Of a stretch of 64,000 nucleotides of DNA, positions 7,493-17,857 are shown piece by piece. A program made the position numbers and the translations under genes. How positions within the stretch are numbered: position 1 is the first letter of the stretch; each line of letters starts with the position of its first letter. A model generated the notes under the pieces. It was given only the letters and a program-made list of their open reading frames with translations. It had not been told where the DNA came from and ran no database searches. This DNA is from Kangiella taiwanensis (GTDB taxonomy: Bacteria > Pseudomonadota > Gammaproteobacteria > Enterobacterales > Kangiellaceae), in assembly GCF_020005165.1 (NCBI RefSeq), contig NZ_JAHCLT010000002.1, forward strand, positions 1 to 64,000. Direction: 5' to 3'.

Positions 7493-8239
7493 TCATAGTG
7501 ACTCAAGCCAGATTACGCTCGCCATACGCCCGGTTGTTGCCGTGTTTCCAAACTGATGAGTTGCACGTCTGTGTGAATAAAAATTATCTGCGTCGCTGTA
7601 ACTACATAAGTTACTTTGGTGCACATTAACACCATATCGAGTTAACTCACACTCAGCGATACCGGCCAAGTCACACTGCCATTTCTGGTGACTATTAGCA
7701 TTAAAGTAGCGATCTAACTGGCTATTTTTATTGATGAAACTGTTTCTAACCTCTGCTCCAACTTCGAAGAACTTTTCGCTAATTGCTGGGCCAATCCAAG
7801 CTATCAAGGGACTTGAGCCTTTATACTGTTGTACTGCATTGAATAGAATATCGTCCGCAAGCCCGCGCCACCCAGCATGTATAGCCGCGACCCAACTCCC
7901 CTCTTCGTTACACAGTAAAATAGGTAAGCAATCAGCGGTCATCACAATACAGGCTTGTCCAAACCTATCAGAATAGCAACCATCAGCATCGTGCGAGCTA
8001 AAAGAATGTTGGATCACTCGAGTACTATGTGTCTGCTTAAGCCATTTAGGGTTTGGTAATCCGGTTGTCTGCTCTAGCCTTAGTCGATTTTCTTCGACTG
8101 ATGTCGTTTTATCATCAACATGAAGTGCGAGATTGAGACTATCCCATGGTGTCTCACTTACCCCACCATGCCTAGTGCTGCAAAAAGCTTTTACGTTTGC
8201 AGGAACATCCCAGTTAGGAGAGACCAGAGGTAACGACAT
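7493..8239 (-). CDS. pgeF: Peptidoglycan editing factor / purine nucleoside phosphorylase YfiH
   Basis: A YfiH-family (former DUF152, laccase-domain) protein. The metal-binding catalytic triad is present: H71 in K-Q-T-H, C104 in T-A-D-C-L-P and H121 in A-I-H-A-G-W-R-G. Known members act as purine nucleoside phosphorylase/adenosine deaminase, and in E. coli the protein keeps wrong amino acids out of position 1 of the muropeptide stem. Length 248 is typical. The ATG is 2 nt after the rluD stop, so the two are translationally coupled, as in E. coli. Confidence 0.92.
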   Translation of the reverse strand: MSLPLVSPNWDVPANVKAFCSTRHGGVSETPWDSLNLALHVDDKTTSVEENRLRLEQTTGLPNPKWLKQTHSTRVIQHSFSSHDADGCYSDRFGQACIVMTADCLPILLCNEEGSWVAAIHAGWRGLADDILFNAVQQYKGSSPLIAWIGPAISEKFFEVGAEVRNSFINKNSQLDRYFNANSHQKWQCDLAGIAECELTRYGVNVHQSNLCSYSDADNFYSHRRATHQFGNTATTGRMASVIWLESL

Positions 8240-8241
8240 CT

Positions 8242-9219
8242 TTAGGCATCTTGGCTTGAGTAATACTCACGATTCGCTACCAGCTCATCGCGAAGTGCCT
8301 GCATATCCGATGGCATCGGCGCACGCCACTCAACATACTCATCCGTCGCAGGATGCTTTAATCCCAGTAGACTGGCGTGCAAAGCCTGACGCTTAAACCC
8401 ACTCAGTTTTTCTTTTAACTCAGGCGTAATCCTGGTTGGCACACGGTAACGGCCACTATAAAGAGGGTCTCCGATGATTGGGAATTTTAAATGGCTCATG
8501 TGAACACGAATTTGGTGAGTACGACCAGTTTCTAGCCGCAACTTAAGATGCGTATGGTCCAAAAACTTCTCTGCCACACGATAGTGAGTTATCGCTCGGC
8601 GACCGTCAGGAATGACAGCCATTGCAGTACGTTTTGTCGGATGGCGACCAATAGGCGCATCAATTGAGCTGCCCGAAACCATCACCCTGTTCACCAACGC
8701 ATCGTACTCACGTGTGAAGGCACGGTTCTGCAACTGTTCCACCAAACTTGTATGAGCTGCAATAGTTTTTGCAACCACAAGTAAACCTGTAGTTTCTTTA
8801 TCCAAACGATGGATGATTCCCGCACGAGGTAGCTTCTGTAAATCTGGCACATGATGCAACAAGGCGTTAACCATAGTACCGTCCTGATTCCCTGCTCCTG
8901 GGTGTACCACTAAACCCGCAGGCTTGTTGATAACCAATAAGTCATCATCTTCATGAACGATATTCAAAGTGATGGCTTGTGCCTTCCACTCACCAGCAAC
9001 TTTGATCACAGCATTAACTTCCACCAACTCAAAACCTGACATTTTGTGCTTGTTCGAGGTCACCACTTCGTCATTGACCTTGACATAGCCTTGCTTCACC
9101 CAGTCCTGGATTCTAGAGCGCGAAAATTCCTCGAAAACTTCAGAAAGTGCTAAATCGAGTCGCTTTCCGTAAACTTTTTCGTCAAATGTGTGTCTGAGTT
9201 CGATAGATTGGGTAGTCAT
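8242..9219 (-). CDS. rluD: 23S rRNA pseudouridine(1911/1915/1917) synthase
   Basis: RluD converts uridines of helix 69 of 23S rRNA to pseudouridine and supports 50S assembly and peptide-chain termination. An S4 RNA-binding domain (residues 17-75) precedes the synthase domain. The signature H-R-L-D-K-E-T-T-G-L carries the catalytic Asp140, matching D139 of E. coli RluD. Length 325 is normal. It is divergent from bamD across a 92-bp gap and leads into pgeF, the order seen in enterobacteria. Confidence 0.96.
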   Translation of the reverse strand: MTTQSIELRHTFDEKVYGKRLDLALSEVFEEFSRSRIQDWVKQGYVKVNDEVVTSNKHKMSGFELVEVNAVIKVAGEWKAQAITLNIVHEDDDLLVINKPAGLVVHPGAGNQDGTMVNALLHHVPDLQKLPRAGIIHRLDKETTGLLVVAKTIAAHTSLVEQLQNRAFTREYDALVNRVMVSGSSIDAPIGRHPTKRTAMAVIPDGRRAITHYRVAEKFLDHTHLKLRLETGRTHQIRVHMSHLKFPIIGDPLYSGRYRVPTRITPELKEKLSGFKRQALHASLLGLKHPATDEYVEWRAPMPSDMQALRDELVANREYYSSQDA

Positions 9220-9311
9220 TGTAAAATCGCGTAAAAAGATTGGCGTATGACATGCTGTCAGTTAGAATGACTCACATTGTATCAGGCTTAATATAAACAG
9301 AAAGAATTAAT

Positions 9312-10085
9312 ATGCAAAAAATCGTTTTAGTATCGCTTGCCAGCCTTATGTTAGTGTTAGCTGGGTGTTCGAGCACGCCAGAAAAGGATGAATTAGAAGA
9401 AGAAACAAAACTTGAGGTCATGACGGCCCAACAGTTGTTTGACCGCGCTAAAACCTCACTACGTAGTGGTAACTACACTCGGGCCATCGAAATGCTTGAG
9501 GAAATTGATACCCGCTACCCTTTCGGCAGTATTTCAGAGCAAGCGAAAATGGACTTGCTGTATGCCTATTTCAAAAAAGCAGACTATGAAGCTGGACAGG
9601 CGTTAGCTGATCGATTCCTACGTCAGCATCCACAGCACGAAAATGCAGATTATGTGTATTATATGAAAGGTGTCATGCACTATGAGTCAGAAGTCGGCTT
9701 ATTTAAACAAACGTTCCAAGCAGATTTAGAGACTCGAGATACGACTAACCTGGAAGCAGCGTTTGACAACTTTAAAGCGCTTGTCGAAGTTTACCCAGAA
9801 AGTAAGTATGCTCCAGATGCACGCAAGCGCATGATTCAAATCAGAAACTTGCTGGCTGAAAATCAGCTGCATATCGCAAGATATTATATGGAGCGCGACA
9901 TATACATTGGCGCTGCAAACCGTGCCAAGTACATTGTTGAGAATTTTCCGCAGACGCCTGCAGTCCCTTATGCTTTAGATATGCTAATAAAAGCCTACAA
10001 CATTCTTGAGCTTCCAGAGTTAGCTGAGCAGTATCGTAAAGTGTTATTACTCAACTACCCTGATTACGACTTCGCGGACCTTTAA
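9312..10085 (+). CDS. bamD: Outer membrane assembly lipoprotein BamD
   Basis: BamD is the essential lipoprotein of the BAM complex that inserts beta-barrel proteins into the outer membrane. The signal peptide ends L-A-G-C (lipobox, Cys19). The mature part is a set of TPR-like helical repeats with the family blocks Y-x-x-A-x-x-x-L-E (about 57-65), R-Y-P-F-G (69-73) and Y-V-Y-Y-M-K-G-V-M (about 114-122). Length 257 is close to the E. coli protein (245). It ends at a strong bidirectional terminator. Confidence 0.96.
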   Translation: MQKIVLVSLASLMLVLAGCSSTPEKDELEEETKLEVMTAQQLFDRAKTSLRSGNYTRAIEMLEEIDTRYPFGSISEQAKMDLLYAYFKKADYEAGQALADRFLRQHPQHENADYVYYMKGVMHYESEVGLFKQTFQADLETRDTTNLEAAFDNFKALVEVYPESKYAPDARKRMIQIRNLLAENQLHIARYYMERDIYIGAANRAKYIVENFPQTPAVPYALDMLIKAYNILELPELAEQYRKVLLLNYPDYDFADL

Positions 10086-10093
10086 ATATTCAG

Positions 10094-10129
10094 CACAAAA
10101 AAAGCGGCTTAAAAGCCGCTTTTTTTGTG
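10094..10129. terminator. Bidirectional terminator between bamD and glnB
   Basis: A perfect inverted repeat with 17-nt arms (10094-10110 and 10113-10129) has a GC core AGCGGCTT/AAGCCGCT and seven A or T on each side. It serves convergent bamD and glnB. Confidence 0.93.
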
Positions 10130-10148
10130 AGGGTATAGCACTTCTGTC

Positions 10149-12124
<1,976 letters not shown>

Positions 12125-12260
12125 TTGCTTTCTCAAGTCTAAATTATTTGCCTATTGTCTAATAAATACGTCATTTTTCAAAGTGTTAAAGCGGAAAACT
12201 TGAAAAGAACCTCGACAAGACTTAATCTGTGTTATGACAATAAGTTACAAAGGATCTCGA

Positions 12261-13847
12261 GTGCTTAATAACAATAAGAAAATTGAATTCGGTTGGCAGT
12301 TTCTACGGTATTATTCAGTAGTCAGGCTGATATTAGCCCTACTCCTGTTGCTGCTTCCTTATATTTTTAGCGCGCAAGAACAACTTCACGACGCAGAAAC
12401 CTATACTTCGGTCGCTATCAGTTACTTAATCGTCGCGAATCTACTGCTGTTCATGGCCTTTGTAGAGCACCAGTTTCGGATACAGGCTCTCAGCCAACCA
12501 TTGGTTGACATTCTCTTTATCGCTTTGCTTGCCTACTCTGGAAACCAAAACACCGCGGTTTACATCGTAATGATGTCACTAGTGTCAATTGTCGGTCTCT
12601 TTTTAACACGGCATCGTGGCGGGTTACTCTATGGTTTGTTTGCATGTGGTGCCGTAGTCCTCATTCAGCACTCAAGAGTAGACTCCATTTCAATTGCAGA
12701 CTTTTCGGAACTGAGCCTACAAATTGCTGGCATATTGGCAGTAACGGTTCTAGCCAATATTCTTGCTCGCCGTATGACTGATTATGAAGTTGAAACCTTA
12801 GAGCAAAGTCAGTCGATTTACAAAATGCACGAGCTCAATAATCAAATCATCGATAAAATGAACCGTGGTGTCATCGTCGTCGATACAAAGAATACCATAC
12901 AGCACATTAACCAAACCGCTTGGTACGGCCTAGGATTGCCTGAAAACCCCATTGGCAAACCACTGAAGCTCGTTACTGATGACTTGGCCTATCAGCTTGA
13001 AAAAGCTCGTAAGGATAAGAGTGAGTCGGGCCGACTGGATTCTGAGGAAGGATTACCATTTAGAGCTACGAATACTGGGCCTCAGTTATTGCCACGTTTC
13101 ATTTCCTTAGTCGAAGGAGAGAAAATCCTCATTACATTGGATAATTACTCCGAAGTGATGAAAAAAGCCCATCAATTAAAATTAGCTTCTTTAGGGCAGT
13201 TAACAGCCAACATCGCTCATGAAGTTAAAAACCCTCTGAGCGCAGTAAGTCAAGCGACAGCTTTATTGGCTGAAAAAAAGCAAATTTCTGACGACGACCA
13301 AGAACTTATTAAAATCATTCAACGTCAATCCAAAAGGATCAATGAAATCATTGAAAACGTACAAAAAGTATCTAAAAGCAAGCCTCCGAACAGGGAAGCA
13401 ATTGTATTGAATCGGTTCATTAAGCGTTTTATCAAGGAGTATAAACAAGGCCTTAAGTTCGAGCCCGTCATTACTCTAGAGGATATTGACGAAGATCTTA
13501 TGGTCGCATTCGATCAAAGCCAATTGAAACAAGTACTCTCAAACTTGTTTGATAACGGTTTAAAATTTAGCTATATCAATACCAAAGAATATCGACTCCA
13601 TGTCGCAGCTGGTCAAGACCCTATCAGCGAAGACTTATTCCTTGACGTGATTGATGAAGGAACAGGCGTCACGCTTGAGCAAAAAGAAAAAATATTCGAG
13701 CCTTTTTATACGACGGCCCACGATGGCACTGGGTTAGGACTGTATATATCTAAAGAGCTTTGCGAGGCAAACCAAGCTCACCTAGACTGTATTCCTGTCG
13801 CATTTGGCGGAGCTTGCTTCCGTATCAGCTTTGACAGTTACAATTAA
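12261..13847 (+). CDS. pilS: Sensor histidine kinase PilS (type IV pilus)
   Basis: PilS senses pilin in the inner membrane and phosphorylates PilR. Six hydrophobic segments occupy roughly the first 170 residues, as in Pseudomonas PilS. A PAS-like region follows, then HisKA with the H-box N-I-A-H-E-V-K-N-P-L-S-A (His320 from this start), the N-box N-L-F-D-N-G, G1 D-E-G-T-G-V and G2 G-T-G-L-G-L-Y-I. All catalytic boxes are intact. GTG 12261 is preferred because AAGGAT lies 5-6 nt upstream; the ATG at 12234 is in frame but has no Shine-Dalgarno. pilR starts 11 nt downstream. Confidence 0.9.
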   Translation: MLNNNKKIEFGWQFLRYYSVVRLILALLLLLLPYIFSAQEQLHDAETYTSVAISYLIVANLLLFMAFVEHQFRIQALSQPLVDILFIALLAYSGNQNTAVYIVMMSLVSIVGLFLTRHRGGLLYGLFACGAVVLIQHSRVDSISIADFSELSLQIAGILAVTVLANILARRMTDYEVETLEQSQSIYKMHELNNQIIDKMNRGVIVVDTKNTIQHINQTAWYGLGLPENPIGKPLKLVTDDLAYQLEKARKDKSESGRLDSEEGLPFRATNTGPQLLPRFISLVEGEKILITLDNYSEVMKKAHQLKLASLGQLTANIAHEVKNPLSAVSQATALLAEKKQISDDDQELIKIIQRQSKRINEIIENVQKVSKSKPPNREAIVLNRFIKRFIKEYKQGLKFEPVITLEDIDEDLMVAFDQSQLKQVLSNLFDNGLKFSYINTKEYRLHVAAGQDPISEDLFLDVIDEGTGVTLEQKEKIFEPFYTTAHDGTGLGLYISKELCEANQAHLDCIPVAFGGACFRISFDSYN

Positions 13848-13858
13848 TCAGGATTGTT

Positions 13859-15178
13859 ATGAGCGAGACCAAACCAAAGGTAATCCTAATAGATGATGAA
13901 GCCGACATTCGTCATCTTTTGACAATGACCTTGATACAGATGAAGCTAGACGTGGTTAGCTGCAAAGACTTAGCTGAAGCCAAGAAAGCCTTAAAAGAAG
14001 AGCCTTTTGACTTTTGTTTAACCGATTTAAGACTACCTGATGGTAATGGATTGGAGATGGTAAGTTACTGCAAAAAACATTACCCAGAGATGCCGATTGC
14101 GGTTATTACTGCGTATAGCAGCACGGAAAAAGCCATTGAAGCAATGAAGCTTGGAGCCTTTGATTTTTTATCCAAGCCGATTGATTTAAATCATCTTAGG
14201 CAACTCCTGAAGCATGCTTTTAAATTCAATCAAAAACGTCAAGAGCCACAAAAGGACACCGTATATAAAGTACTAGCGGGTAATGACAAGCATGCTGAGA
14301 ACTTAAGACAGAAGCTAAATAAAGTTAAAGGCTCACAAGCGCCAGTAGTCATTATTGGCGACCCAGGTACTGAAAAAGAAGCGTTGGCAAAAATCATTCA
14401 CCAACAGAGCTCCCGAGCTGATAGCCCACTGGTTTATCTAGACTTTGAAGCCCATCCCCTTGAGGACCAAGAGGATGTTGTGTTTCTTAATTCAGACACT
14501 AGGACATCCTATTTAAGCCAAGCAGATCAAGGTACCTTAGTCATCAGCAACTTGCACTTGCTAAGCTTCCCTTTGCAAAAACGATTACTGCAACTAATAG
14601 AAGATAAAAGCTTTATCGCGGACGACCAGACAGAGCCGACACAACTGGATATTCGAATCATTGTTTGTAGCGAGGTCCATCTAAGTGAGCTGGTTGAAAA
14701 AGGTTTATTACGTGAAGATCTGTACTTCCGAATTAATGTCATCAACTTTACCATTCCACCATTGAGGGAGCGTGAAGAAGCCTTTTCAGCAATTATTGGC
14801 TCCTATCTTGAGGACTTTAAAACAGGAAAATCACTTAGCCCAGATGCTTTAGAAAAGCTATCCCGACACACGTTCCCATATAATTATAGAGAAATGGAGA
14901 ATATTCTTTTTAAAGCCACCACTCTAGCGACTCATGACTCCATCCAACCAGATGACATCATTTTGATGGATACCAATAAAAGTACAAAAGCACACCATGA
15001 TATTGAAGCAGCTGGGCGCGGTGATAAAGCACTCGATCAGTACCTCGAAGAAATCGAGAAACAAGAAATAGAGAAAGCTCTTGAGCAAACACGATGGAAC
15101 CGTACTGAAGCAGCGAGGCTACTTAAAATAAGCTTCAGAACCATTCGCTATAAAATGAAAAAGCTTGGTATCCAATAA
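13859..15178 (+). CDS. pilR: PilR-type response regulator with degenerate AAA+ domain
   Basis: The N-terminal receiver is normal (D12, D13, phospho-acceptor D56 in L-T-D-L-R-L-P-D-G, K106). The C-terminal Fis-type helix-turn-helix is normal (about 405-436). The central ATPase is not. Walker A reads G-D-P-G-T-E-K-E (167-174) instead of G-E-S-G-T-G-K-E. The GAFTGA sigma-54 contact loop, expected about residues 205-222, is absent. Walker B reads G-T-L-V-I-S-N-L (225-232) instead of G-T-L-F-L-D-E-I. The R-E-D-L-Y-F-R-I-N-V block (285-294) survives. By family knowledge it should not open sigma-54 promoters; it may act as a DNA-binding regulator of another kind. PilR identity rests on partner and overall alignment. 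Confidence 0.85.
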   Translation: MSETKPKVILIDDEADIRHLLTMTLIQMKLDVVSCKDLAEAKKALKEEPFDFCLTDLRLPDGNGLEMVSYCKKHYPEMPIAVITAYSSTEKAIEAMKLGAFDFLSKPIDLNHLRQLLKHAFKFNQKRQEPQKDTVYKVLAGNDKHAENLRQKLNKVKGSQAPVVIIGDPGTEKEALAKIIHQQSSRADSPLVYLDFEAHPLEDQEDVVFLNSDTRTSYLSQADQGTLVISNLHLLSFPLQKRLLQLIEDKSFIADDQTEPTQLDIRIIVCSEVHLSELVEKGLLREDLYFRINVINFTIPPLREREEAFSAIIGSYLEDFKTGKSLSPDALEKLSRHTFPYNYREMENILFKATTLATHDSIQPDDIILMDTNKSTKAHHDIEAAGRGDKALDQYLEEIEKQEIEKALEQTRWNRTEAARLLKISFRTIRYKMKKLGIQ

Positions 15179-15290
15179 ACCCAGGCATCATCAGAGATAT
15201 CATACAAAAGTATAGGTAATTACTTAAAGACAGGCCTTTCACTTTTCTTTAATTTAGCCACTTCATAAATCACAGGAAAAGGAATTCAAA

Positions 15291-15797
15291 GTGATCAAAG
15301 GCTTTACACTACCCGAAGTTTTAGTTTCAGTCGCCATCGTATCAATCATCGGATTAATAGCTACGCCACCTATCAGCTACATGCTAGAAAAAAGCAGCGT
15401 TGAAAGCGATGTATTTACCATTAAAAATGTTATTGAAACAACCAGAACTAAAGCCATTAGCAGTAATCGTTTTTTCATTATTTGTGGCTTTTCTCCTGAA
15501 GATGACTGCTCCAGAGACTGGAGTGAGTTAAGGGTGCTTGAGCGCTCAACTAGAAATACTCATTACCAGACCGAACTTAAGGCAGAGTATGAATCTGTCA
15601 CATGGGCGGCATTCCAGAACAAGGCAGGCCTAACCATCGCTCCTACCGGCTACACACATCATCAAAATGGCAGTCTGTACCTTTGCCATCGTCGTGACGG
15701 AAGGCTCCATCGCGCCCTTGTGGTCAGTAAATCAGGCAGGGTGACGACAATCCAGCATTCTAGTAAGTTAGATGAAAGATGTTCAGTAAAGTCTTAG
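15291..15797 (+). CDS. FimT/GspH-like type IV pseudopilin
   Basis: The N-terminus is a class III prepilin signal: after a 4-residue leader M-I-K-G comes F-T-L-P-E-V-L-V with Glu at mature position +5 and a roughly 20-residue hydrophobic helix. The rest (about 40-168) is a GspH/FimT-like globular head with four cysteines. Such minor pilins prime assembly of type IV pili or bind DNA during uptake. The start is GTG with AAAGGAA upstream. It lies 112 nt after pilR and stands alone here; no pilV, pilW, pilX or pilE is near. FimT and FimU cannot be separated from sequence alone. Confidence 0.8.
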   Translation: MIKGFTLPEVLVSVAIVSIIGLIATPPISYMLEKSSVESDVFTIKNVIETTRTKAISSNRFFIICGFSPEDDCSRDWSELRVLERSTRNTHYQTELKAEYESVTWAAFQNKAGLTIAPTGYTHHQNGSLYLCHRRDGRLHRALVVSKSGRVTTIQHSSKLDERCSVKS

Positions 15798-15901
15798 CGG
15801 TATGACATAAACCTTTAATACTAAAGCTATTGCGTGCCCTCATTGATTACTCTAGAGTATGAGTAGAGATAATAAATACGCAAAATTACTATAATACGAA
15901 A

Positions 15902-17287
15902 ATGAAGCATATAGACATAGAGATCACTGCAGAATCAGGACTAGAACTACTCACCAACGATGAAATCGCAAGATTGAGCGAGCATTCAAAAGGCGGTGAG
16001 CATGAGCTTTTTAAAAAGTGCGTGTTGGCAGTCTTAAACAGCACACAAATCACTGATGAGATTAGCTTCCATAACGAGCAGCTAAAACATTTCGATGTTG
16101 AAGTGTTACAGCTCAATAAAGGAGTAAAGCTCAAAATCAAAAACGCGCCAACTACAGCACTAGTTGACGGTTTCATGATACAAGGGCTCAAAGAGCAAGT
16201 CTTTAGTGTGCTTAGAGATATTGTTTTTCTTAAACAAGAATTAGAGTCGAACTCGAGAATTGATTTTAACTCGAGTAATGGCTGTACAAACGCCATATTC
16301 CATATTCTAAGGAACGCGAAAGCGCTAAGACCGGGCTGCGATCCCAACATGGTCGTTTGCTGGGGAGGACACGCAATTCCGGAGTTCGAATATCAATACA
16401 CAAAAGAAGTTGGTTATCGTTTAGGACTAAGGGGCTTCGATATCATCACGGGTTGCGGTATTGGTGCTATGAAGGGGCCAATGAAAGGCGCTTTAATTGG
16501 GCACTCTAAGCAGCGTATTAATAATGGACGATACATTGGAATTACTGAACCTGGAATTATCGCTGCAGAATCACCTAATCCGATAGTCAATGAACTGATC
16601 ATTATGCCGGATATCGAAAAACGTTTAGAAGCCTTCGTAAGGCTTGGACACAGTTTTGTCGTTTTTCCTGGCGGCGTTGGGACCGCGGAAGAGATATTGT
16701 ACATCCTAGGCATTTTGCTTCACCCGGAGAACAAGAACACCCCCTTCCCTCTTATTTTTACAGGACCAAAAGAATCGGCATCCTACTTCGAACATATTGA
16801 CCGCTTTATCGGTGATACTTTGGGGCAAGAGGCACAGTCTAAGTACCAGATCATCATTGATGATCCTGTAGCAGTTGCACGCACCATTCAAAAGGGTATT
16901 GCAGAAGTTAGAGAATACCGTAAGAGAATGCATGATGCTTATCACTTTAACTGGCAGCTCGAAATTCTATGGGATTTCCAAGAAGAGTTCGTGCCCACTC
17001 ATGAAAATATGAGCGCGTTAGACTTGAGTTCGGATCAACCTCTTCACTTGCTTGCAGCAAACTTGCGAAAAGCCTTTTCGGGTATCGTTTCTGGTAACGT
17101 TAAAGAAAAAGGTATTGAAGAAGTTCGAAAACACGGTCCTTATCAAATCACTGGTGATAGCCATATCATGGATCAATTAGATGCGCTGCTTGAAGCCTTT
17201 GTGACGCAAAAGCGTATGAAGCTCAACGCCGAAAATTACGTTCCTTGCTATCAGGTGTCCAAGCCAGCCAAAGAAAAAAAAGCTTAG
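15902..17287 (+). CDS. ppnN: Pyrimidine/purine nucleotide 5'-monophosphate nucleosidase (LOG family)
   Basis: PpnN (YgdH) cleaves nucleoside monophosphates into base and ribose 5-phosphate and is stimulated by (p)ppGpp in E. coli. The LOG signature P-G-G-V-G-T-A-E-E is present in the central Rossmann domain (about residues 255-263), preceded by G-C-G-I-G-A-M-K-G-P-M-K-G. The N-terminal DUF4478-like and C-terminal DUF3412-like extensions make it full length (461 aa). The N-terminus aligns with E. coli YgdH from this ATG. There is no Shine-Dalgarno; instead TATAAT at 15890-15895 ends only 6 nt before the ATG, which would start the mRNA at or very near the start codon. Confidence 0.92.
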   Translation: MKHIDIEITAESGLELLTNDEIARLSEHSKGGEHELFKKCVLAVLNSTQITDEISFHNEQLKHFDVEVLQLNKGVKLKIKNAPTTALVDGFMIQGLKEQVFSVLRDIVFLKQELESNSRIDFNSSNGCTNAIFHILRNAKALRPGCDPNMVVCWGGHAIPEFEYQYTKEVGYRLGLRGFDIITGCGIGAMKGPMKGALIGHSKQRINNGRYIGITEPGIIAAESPNPIVNELIIMPDIEKRLEAFVRLGHSFVVFPGGVGTAEEILYILGILLHPENKNTPFPLIFTGPKESASYFEHIDRFIGDTLGQEAQSKYQIIIDDPVAVARTIQKGIAEVREYRKRMHDAYHFNWQLEILWDFQEEFVPTHENMSALDLSSDQPLHLLAANLRKAFSGIVSGNVKEKGIEEVRKHGPYQITGDSHIMDQLDALLEAFVTQKRMKLNAENYVPCYQVSKPAKEKKA

Positions 17288-17296
17288 TAACGCTAC

Positions 17297-17857
17297 TTAT
17301 TCCGTACCATTCTCGGGTTCAGCTCGGCTCGCAATATACACTACCCAATAATCGACGTGCGGGCTGTTCCAGTTATAAGCGTAACCAACACCTATCTCGT
17401 CTTGCTCCAAGAAAAATGAATGTTCTCCAAACAGATGAACTCTATGCTGATATGAGTTTTTAAATTTAGACAAGATGTCTTCGGCTCGTGAGCTACCACC
17501 TTGAACAGCTTCAACATGATTTCCCTCCAAACCAACACCTTCAGGTAACTTCAAATTGTAGCCACCTTCAATTAATCGTTGGTCAGGGTATCCTCCAACA
17601 CCGTGATGACTTACCTCACCAGCCTCCGCCATTTCTTCAGCTTTCTGCTGCGCAATACTGGTCAGCTTTTGATTGCACGACAGTGAGCTTCTTAGCTGGT
17701 CAGGATCTTCCTTTACCAACTTTGCCAGTAACTGTGCTTTTTTATTTTCACCACAAGCGCTAAGGGCCGTTAACTCCGACTCTTCAAAAGACTTATCTGC
17801 GTGAGCAGCCCAAGTAACTACTAGGCTAACTAGGGCTATTAGGCCATTCTTTAACAT
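17297..17857 (-). CDS. Secreted CAP/SCP-domain protein
   Basis: A signal peptide (1-20, cleavage after A-H-A) is followed by a CAP (cysteine-rich secretory, SCP/PR-1) domain: a helix with A-x-x-x-A-x-x-M-A-x-x-x-x-x-x-H-H (about 70-90), an N-H-V/E segment near 113, and the strand pair G-V-G-Y-A...D-Y-W-V-V-Y-I. Bacterial CAP proteins are secreted and mostly of unknown function. It begins inside the 3' end of the MscS gene (32-nt overlap), so the two are co-transcribed and probably translationally coupled. AGGATTT precedes the ATG. Confidence 0.8.
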   Translation of the reverse strand: MLKNGLIALVSLVVTWAAHADKSFEESELTALSACGENKKAQLLAKLVKEDPDQLRSSLSCNQKLTSIAQQKAEEMAEAGEVSHHGVGGYPDQRLIEGGYNLKLPEGVGLEGNHVEAVQGGSSRAEDILSKFKNSYQHRVHLFGEHSFFLEQDEIGVGYAYNWNSPHVDYWVVYIASRAEPENGTE

